From Gammaproteobacteria bacterium (GTDB taxonomy: Bacteria > Pseudomonadota > Gammaproteobacteria > Competibacterales > Competibacteraceae), in assembly GCA_003562535.1 (NCBI GenBank), contig PWUP01000297.1:1-10145 (forward strand): a DNA stretch of 10,145 nucleotides, read 5' to 3'. Made by a program: the position numbers and the translations under genes. Below, one piece after another: positions 5,960 to 10,145 of the stretch (position 1 is its first letter; each line of letters begins with the position of its first letter). Under the pieces are notes generated by a model. That model was not told the origin of the DNA. It ran no database searches and worked only from the letters and a program-made list of their open reading frames with translations.

Positions 5960-7286
5960 ACCGCTGGATGCGGATCACATACTGTCATGGTTGGCCGCTC
6001 AACCGAGGTTAAAGCGGCTGCTGGTGGCCTATAGCGGTGGCCGAGACTCGCATGTGTTGCTGCACCGGCTGGCCAGTGATCCACGCATTGGCCAGCGTTA
6101 CCCATTGTACGCGGTGCATGTCCACCACGGATTACAGGCACAGGCTAGCGCTTGGGCGGAACACTGCGCCCAAGTGTGCCACACACTGGGCGTGAAGTTC
6201 GGCTGTCTGGCAGTTGACGCCCGACCCCGTGCCGGTGAAAGCGTGGAAGCCGTGGCCCGCACCCGTCGCTATCAAGCCCTGGCTGGCTTATTAGATACCC
6301 ACAGTGCTGTGCTGACCGCCCATCATCAAGGCGATCAGGCCGAAACGGTGTTGCTCGCCCTGCTGCGCGGCAGCGGCCCGCGTGGTTTAGCCGCGATGCC
6401 TATGCGACGGGCCTTAGGCCGAGGCTGGCTGCTGCGTCCTTTGCTGTATTGCCACTCCAGCGAGTTATCCCAGTATGCCGAGCAACAGGGCTTGGTGTGG
6501 ATTGACGACCCGAGCAATACGGCAATGCGGCATAGCCGTAATGTAGTGCGCCATCAGATCATGCCGCAATTACACACCCATTGGCCGAGTGTGGAAAACA
6601 CTTTAAGCCGAGTCGCCGCTCATGCGGCTGAAGCCAGTGGCTTATTGGACGAGCTAGCCGCTGCCGATGGGGCTGGCTTAGAGCATCCCGATCACAGTTT
6701 GGCCTTACTGCCGCTCCAGCAGCTCAGTCCAGCCCGACAGCGTAATGTGCTGCGGCATTGGTTACAGTCTCGCGGTCTACCCACACCCAGCAGTCAGCAG
6801 TTACAGCAAGTGATGACAGCCCTAGTGACTGCGGCGGCTGATCGGCAACCTTGTGTCCGTTGGTCAGGGGTAATCTTACGCCGTTATCAACAGCGCCTTT
6901 ATGCGCTCAGCCCAGCGTCGCCATTACCCCGCGAGCCCATCCCCTGGCCCGATCCCTATCAACCCTTGGAGTTACCTAATGGCGATTGCATGCAACTGAT
7001 TGCACAACTCGGTCAGGGTCTCCACCCTCAAGCGTTGCAGAATATTCAAATCCGTCAGCGCCAGGGCGGCGAGCGCTTTCATCCGCAGGGTCGCCCACAC
7101 AGCCAGTCGCTGAAAAAATTACTCCAAGAAGCGCATATCCCACCGTGGGAACGCCAGTGTTTACCCCTGCTGTATTGCGGCTCACACTTAGCCGCTGTAC
7201 CCGGTATCGGAGTGGCCGCTGAACTCGCCGTTAACGCTCAGACTACAGGCTGGACACTGGAGTGGCAGCGTGGCCAATCCCCCTAG
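5931..7286 (+). CDS. tilS: tRNA(Ile)-lysidine synthase
   Basis: TilS uses ATP and lysine to convert C34 of the CAU-anticodon isoleucine tRNA to lysidine, changing both its codon reading (AUA) and its charging from Met to Ile; it is usually essential. The 451-residue protein has the PP-loop SGGRDS (35-40), HVHHGL (63-68), the TAHHQGDQAET motif (129-139), and WIDDPSN followed by RHSRNVVRHQIMP, all typical of the N-terminal adenylating domain. The C-terminal tRNA-binding domain carries GGERFHPQGR (379-388) and SLKKLLQE. The ATG at 5931 lies inside accA, overlapping it by 29 nt in another frame; no strong Shine-Dalgarno precedes it, so translation is probably coupled to accA. The roughly 30 residues before the PP-loop make this somewhat longer at the N-terminus than some orthologues. 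Confidence 0.95.
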   Translation: MASINKNQPKPLDADHILSWLAAQPRLKRLLVAYSGGRDSHVLLHRLASDPRIGQRYPLYAVHVHHGLQAQASAWAEHCAQVCHTLGVKFGCLAVDARPRAGESVEAVARTRRYQALAGLLDTHSAVLTAHHQGDQAETVLLALLRGSGPRGLAAMPMRRALGRGWLLRPLLYCHSSELSQYAEQQGLVWIDDPSNTAMRHSRNVVRHQIMPQLHTHWPSVENTLSRVAAHAAEASGLLDELAAADGAGLEHPDHSLALLPLQQLSPARQRNVLRHWLQSRGLPTPSSQQLQQVMTALVTAAADRQPCVRWSGVILRRYQQRLYALSPASPLPREPIPWPDPYQPLELPNGDCMQLIAQLGQGLHPQALQNIQIRQRQGGERFHPQGRPHSQSLKKLLQEAHIPPWERQCLPLLYCGSHLAAVPGIGVAAELAVNAQTTGWTLEWQRGQSP

Positions 7287-7294
7287 TCTACGAT

Positions 7295-7322
7295 GTCGGG
7301 CAACGCCGCGCTTTTGCCCGAC
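7295..7322 (+). terminator. Stem-loop after tilS, possible terminator
   Basis: GTCGGGCAA (7295-7303) and TTGCCCGAC (7314-7322) form a perfect 9-bp stem with a 10-nt loop, starting 8 nt after the tilS stop. No run of T follows (CGTTATTGT), so it is not a textbook intrinsic terminator; it may instead protect the mRNA 3' end or mark a Rho-dependent end. A second 5-bp stem, ACCGT (7321-7325) with ACGGT (7332-7336), overlaps its right edge by two bases, so the two could be mutually exclusive. Confidence 0.45.
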
Positions 7323-7367
7323 CGTTATTGTACGGTAATCAGCTTGAGTGGCTATATAGACTCGGTG

Positions 7368-7380
7368 GCCTACTGTAGGC
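7368..7380. repeat. 13-bp odd-centred palindrome
   Basis: GCCTAC and GTAGGC flank a single central T at 7374. The loop is too short for the full stem to form as an RNA hairpin, but the dyad could be a protein-binding site upstream of yejA. No matching second site was seen nearby. Confidence 0.3.
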
Positions 7381-7388
7381 TTGGGCAC

Positions 7389-7409
7389 TTCGCGGTGCAT
7401 CACTGCGAA
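7389..7409. repeat. 9-bp stem-loop upstream of yejA
   Basis: TTCGCGGTG (7389-7397) pairs with CACTGCGAA (7401-7409) around CAT, with a single G-T wobble. It lies 87 bp before the yejA start. It may belong to the tilS 3' end or to the yejA leader; the sequence does not decide between them. Confidence 0.4.
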
Positions 7410-7496
7410 CCGCAACGCTCACAACCGGTCTAGTAGCCGTAGTAAGCTATACATGCTGAGTGACGACACCCCTGTTACCTGACTGGAGAACATTTC

Positions 7497-9326
7497 GTGC
7501 TGACTATGCCGCGCATCCTGCTCACTATTGGCTTGACCCTGCTGTTGACTGCTGCGGTCAAGGCCGAAGATCACGACATTACCCGCACTTGGGCGCTGGC
7601 TGAATTCGGTCAGCCGCTGTATCAAGACGGCATCGACCACTGGCCTTACGCCAACCCCGACGCTCCCAAGGGCGGGTCTATTGTGCTCGGCGCGTTCGGC
7701 TCGTTTGATAGCCTGAACACCTATGTGCTGCGCGGGACTTGGGCGGCGGGTATTGGCTTGACTTCGGACAGCCTAATGGTGGGTTCAAGCGATGAACTGG
7801 CCAGCGTCTATGGACTGATTGCCGAGTCGGTGGAATACCCCGCCGACAAAAGCTGGATTATTTTTAATCTGCGACCTGAAGCCCGCTATCATGACGGCAC
7901 GCCGATTGTCGCGGCCGATTTTGAATTCAGTTTTAATGTGATCCGCGAGCATGGCCGCCCCTTTCTACAATCGTTTTACGAAGAGGTAGCATCGGTCGAA
8001 GTGCTTGACGATCATCGTCTGAAGTTCCGTTTCACAACCCGCGACACTATGAAACCGCTGATTAAAGTCGCCAGCTTAGCGCCTGAGCCACGCCATTACT
8101 GGGCCGAGCGGGATATCTCCCGGACTTTTCTGGAACCGCCGTTGAGCAGCGGGCCGTATCGGATTGCCAGTCTGGATGCTGGCCGCTCGATCACTTACGA
8201 ACGGGTTGAGGATTACTGGGCGGCGGATTTACCCGTCAATCGCGGCCTGCATAATTTTGCCCGCATCCGCTATGACTATTACCGCGATATGGAAGTCATG
8301 TTTGAAGCGTTTAAAGCCGGTGAGATTGATTATCGAATGGAAAACAGTGCGCGCCGCTGGGCTACCGGTTATAACCTGCCCCAAGTTGATCGCGGCCAAA
8401 TCATTATCGAAACCCTGCCCGACCATGCCCCGCAAGGCATCCAAGCGTTCTTTTTCAATCTGCGCCGTTCTCAATTTGACGATGTGCGTACCCGTGAAGC
8501 GCTAGGCTTGTTGTTCGATTTTGAAGCCATACAACGCACCGTGCTGCACGGCCAATATGTGCGCACGAACAGCTACTTCCCCAATTCCGATTTTGGGGTC
8601 GGCGGACAACCCCCAAGCGAGCAAGAACTGGCTATTCTGGAACCTTTTCGCGAGCAACTACCCGCCGAAGTCTTCACCGATGCTTTTGAGCCACCGCGTA
8701 CCGACGGCAGCGGTCAAATCCGCGACCAAATGCGCCAAGCGTTGCAACTGCTCGGCGAGGCCGGCTGGCAACTCCAGGACGGACGACTGCTGCGCAATGG
8801 CCGGCAGATGGCGATTGAGTTTTTGATTGTATCGGCTGACTCTGAGCGGGTGATTGCGCCTTTTATTAGCAATTTACGTCGAATTGGTGTCAATGCGTCC
8901 ATTCGTCAGGTCGATTCAGCACAATACGAGCGCCGCATCGACGAGCGCGATTTTGACATCATTACCGTGCGCTTGAATTTCTTCCCGCCGCCCGGCCCCG
9001 AACTGCGCTCGTATTACGGATCAATGGCCGCCGATGTCGAAGGTTCAGCCAATATGGCCGGGATTCAACACCCGGTGGTCGATGAGTTGATCGAGCAAAT
9101 TATCCATGCTCAGGACCTGGACACGCTGAAAGCCACCAGCCGCGCCTTGGATCGGGTTTTGCTATGGCAGCATTATGTGATTCCGCAGTTCTATAATGAC
9201 GCTTTCCGTATTGCCTATTGGAATCGCTTTGACCGTCCCGACACCCTACCCCGCTACGGCACGGGTTTTCCAACCACTTGGTGGCTGGATTCGGACAAAG
9301 CCGGAGCCTTATCACTGCGCCGCTGA
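7497..9326 (+). CDS. yejA: YejA-type periplasmic oligopeptide-binding protein of an ABC importer
   Basis: Periplasmic substrate-binding protein of family 5 (SBP_bac_5) that delivers peptides to the YejB/YejE permease. In enterobacteria the Yej importer takes up microcin C-type peptide-nucleotides and other oligopeptides. Residues 1-23 form a Sec signal peptide with predicted cleavage after VKA (before Glu24); no lipobox cysteine, so a soluble periplasmic protein. After it come ALAEFGQPLY, the YejA hallmark YANPDAPKGG (51-60), FDSLNTYVLRG, and the family-5 signature region LRPEARYHDGTPIVAADFEF. The 609 residues match E. coli YejA (about 604). The start is GTG at 7497, with GGAG (7485-7488) 8 nt upstream; ATG 7506 lies too far from it. 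The permease gene follows after 103 bp. Confidence 0.92.
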   Translation: MLTMPRILLTIGLTLLLTAAVKAEDHDITRTWALAEFGQPLYQDGIDHWPYANPDAPKGGSIVLGAFGSFDSLNTYVLRGTWAAGIGLTSDSLMVGSSDELASVYGLIAESVEYPADKSWIIFNLRPEARYHDGTPIVAADFEFSFNVIREHGRPFLQSFYEEVASVEVLDDHRLKFRFTTRDTMKPLIKVASLAPEPRHYWAERDISRTFLEPPLSSGPYRIASLDAGRSITYERVEDYWAADLPVNRGLHNFARIRYDYYRDMEVMFEAFKAGEIDYRMENSARRWATGYNLPQVDRGQIIIETLPDHAPQGIQAFFFNLRRSQFDDVRTREALGLLFDFEAIQRTVLHGQYVRTNSYFPNSDFGVGGQPPSEQELAILEPFREQLPAEVFTDAFEPPRTDGSGQIRDQMRQALQLLGEAGWQLQDGRLLRNGRQMAIEFLIVSADSERVIAPFISNLRRIGVNASIRQVDSAQYERRIDERDFDIITVRLNFFPPPGPELRSYYGSMAADVEGSANMAGIQHPVVDELIEQIIHAQDLDTLKATSRALDRVLLWQHYVIPQFYNDAFRIAYWNRFDRPDTLPRYGTGFPTTWWLDSDKAGALSLRR

Positions 9327-9377
9327 TGACCGGGATGACGATCACTATCCCAACGGAGCGCTGGACAAAACCACAGC

Positions 9378-9411
9378 GTAGGTTGGGTTGCCGTATTTTG
9401 GGTAACCCAAC
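9378..9411. repeat. REP-like palindrome with GTAG foot between yejA and yejB
   Basis: GTAG (9378-9381) is followed directly by a stem: GTTGGGTTGCC (9382-9392) pairs with GGTAACCCAAC (9401-9411) across an 8-nt loop, 11 pairs with one G-T wobble. A GTAG or GGAG tetranucleotide at the 5' foot of an imperfect palindrome is the hallmark of REP elements mobilised by RAYT (REP-associated tyrosine) transposases. The GTAGGTTGGGTT...AACCCAAC form resembles a dispersed repeat I recall from many proteobacteria. It sits inside the importer operon, 18 bp before the yejB start, where it could act as an mRNA stability element or attenuator. Confidence 0.6.
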
Positions 9412-9429
9412 ACGCACCCGTGGACGCTG

Positions 9430-10145
9430 ATGTACGCTTATATTGTTCGACGACTGTTGCTCATCATCCCGACACTGCTGGGGATTATGGTGATCAATTT
9501 CATCGTGGTGCAATTTGCTCCCGGTGGCCCGATTGAAACGCTGTTGGCACAGATGCAGGGCACAGCGGTGGATGCCACGGCCCGTTTTGCCGGCGATGCT
9601 GGGGAGTTTGCTGCCAGTGAGGACGGGCGCAGTGCGTATCGGGGCGCTCAAGGGTTACATCCTGAAATTATTGAACAACTGGAACGGCAGTTTGGATTCG
9701 ATAAACCGGTGCATGAGCGGTTTTTCACCATGCTGTGGAATTATATCCGCTTCGATTTTGGTTACAGCTATTTCCGCGATCAAAAGGTCATCGATTTGGT
9801 CTTGGATAAAATGCCGGTATCCATTTCACTCGGATTATGGACGACCCTATTGGTATATCTGATTTCCATCCCTCTGGGCATTCGTAAAGCGGTTAAAGAC
9901 GGCCCGCGGTTTGATGTGTGGACCAGCGGTGCCGTGGTGATTGGCTATGCCATTCCCAGCTTTTTATTTGCCATTTTATTGATTATTTTATTTGCGGGTG
10001 GCCGGTATTTTGATCTCTTTCCCCTGCGCGGACTGGTCTCACCGGACTGGGCGGATTTATCCTGGCCGATGCGGATTTTAGATTATTTATGGCATATCCC
10101 CCTGCCGGTCATGGCCATGGTCATCAGCGGGTTTGCCAGTTTAAC
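9430..10145 (+). CDS. yejB: YejB-type inner-membrane permease of the peptide ABC importer (partial, 3' end missing)
   Basis: The frame opens at ATG 9430 and stays open to the window edge, giving 238 complete codons, roughly two thirds of a YejB (about 364 residues). It begins MYAYIVRRLLLIIPTLLGIM, a first membrane helix (about 8-29), followed by the conserved FAPGGPIE. A long periplasmic segment contains YRGAQGLHPEIIEQLERQFGF and the conserved IRFDFG. The permease core starts at about residue 129 with PVSISLGLW, then SIPLGIRKAV, GYAIPSFLFAILLI (172-185) and YFDLFPLRGLVS. The match to E. coli YejB is close throughout. Only a weak TGGA precedes the start by 5 nt. It follows yejA in the same direction across a REP-like palindrome; YejE and YejF genes are expected downstream. 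Confidence 0.93.
   Translation, partial: MYAYIVRRLLLIIPTLLGIMVINFIVVQFAPGGPIETLLAQMQGTAVDATARFAGDAGEFAASEDGRSAYRGAQGLHPEIIEQLERQFGFDKPVHERFFTMLWNYIRFDFGYSYFRDQKVIDLVLDKMPVSISLGLWTTLLVYLISIPLGIRKAVKDGPRFDVWTSGAVVIGYAIPSFLFAILLIILFAGGRYFDLFPLRGLVSPDWADLSWPMRILDYLWHIPLPVMAMVISGFASL

Noticed and set aside
9100..9651. 183-residue open frame on the minus strand opposite the yejA end and yejB start.
   Set aside because: It is antisense to two well-recognised genes and crosses the REP-like palindrome. Its composition is shadow-like, with no recognisable domain or ribosome-binding site.

Overview
The window looks like chromosomal DNA of a gammaproteobacterium. AccA, XseA, TilS, YejA and YejB all read as proteobacterial orthologues, and accA is directly followed by tilS, as is common in that class. 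Base composition is moderately GC-rich and gene density is high. I could not fix the genus from sequence alone. Most of the window is conserved housekeeping and transport genes; I found no prophage, transposase, CRISPR array, toxin-antitoxin pair, rRNA or tRNA, and no convincing new multi-gene system.

Layout, left to right. At the left edge a leftward gene is cut off, leaving only its hydrophobic N-terminus. Its leader carries a 47-bp duplication that contains an inverted copy of its own start region. Next comes a rightward short-chain dehydrogenase (SDR), convergent with a leftward LOG-family phosphoribohydrolase only 12 bp away. The gene-free stretch 1594-1936 holds what looks like the decayed N-terminus of a 2-hydroxyacid dehydrogenase and half of a palindromic repeat. 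A rightward run follows: a PIG3-type quinone oxidoreductase, xseA 4 bp later, and an isochorismatase-family hydrolase. That hydrolase ends tail-to-tail with a small leftward two-helix membrane protein, the two stop codons sharing one CTAG. Then come accA and tilS, overlapping by 29 nt. A 210-bp gap rich in stem-loops separates tilS from yejA and yejB, the start of a peptide ABC importer that runs off the right edge. Between yejA and yejB is a palindrome preceded by GTAG, like a REP element.

Functionally, AccA (malonyl-CoA synthesis), TilS (isoleucine tRNA decoding) and XseA (the exonuclease VII large subunit) are core genes. YejA and YejB are the periplasmic binding protein and first permease of an oligopeptide/microcin C-type importer; the other permease and the ATPase (YejE, YejF) are expected just beyond the window. 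The SDR, LOG, quinone reductase and isochorismatase-like proteins are recognisable at family level, but their substrates cannot be read from the sequence. The most noteworthy signals are non-coding: the template-switch-like duplication at 46-134, the REP-like element inside the yej operon, and the cluster of hairpins after tilS.
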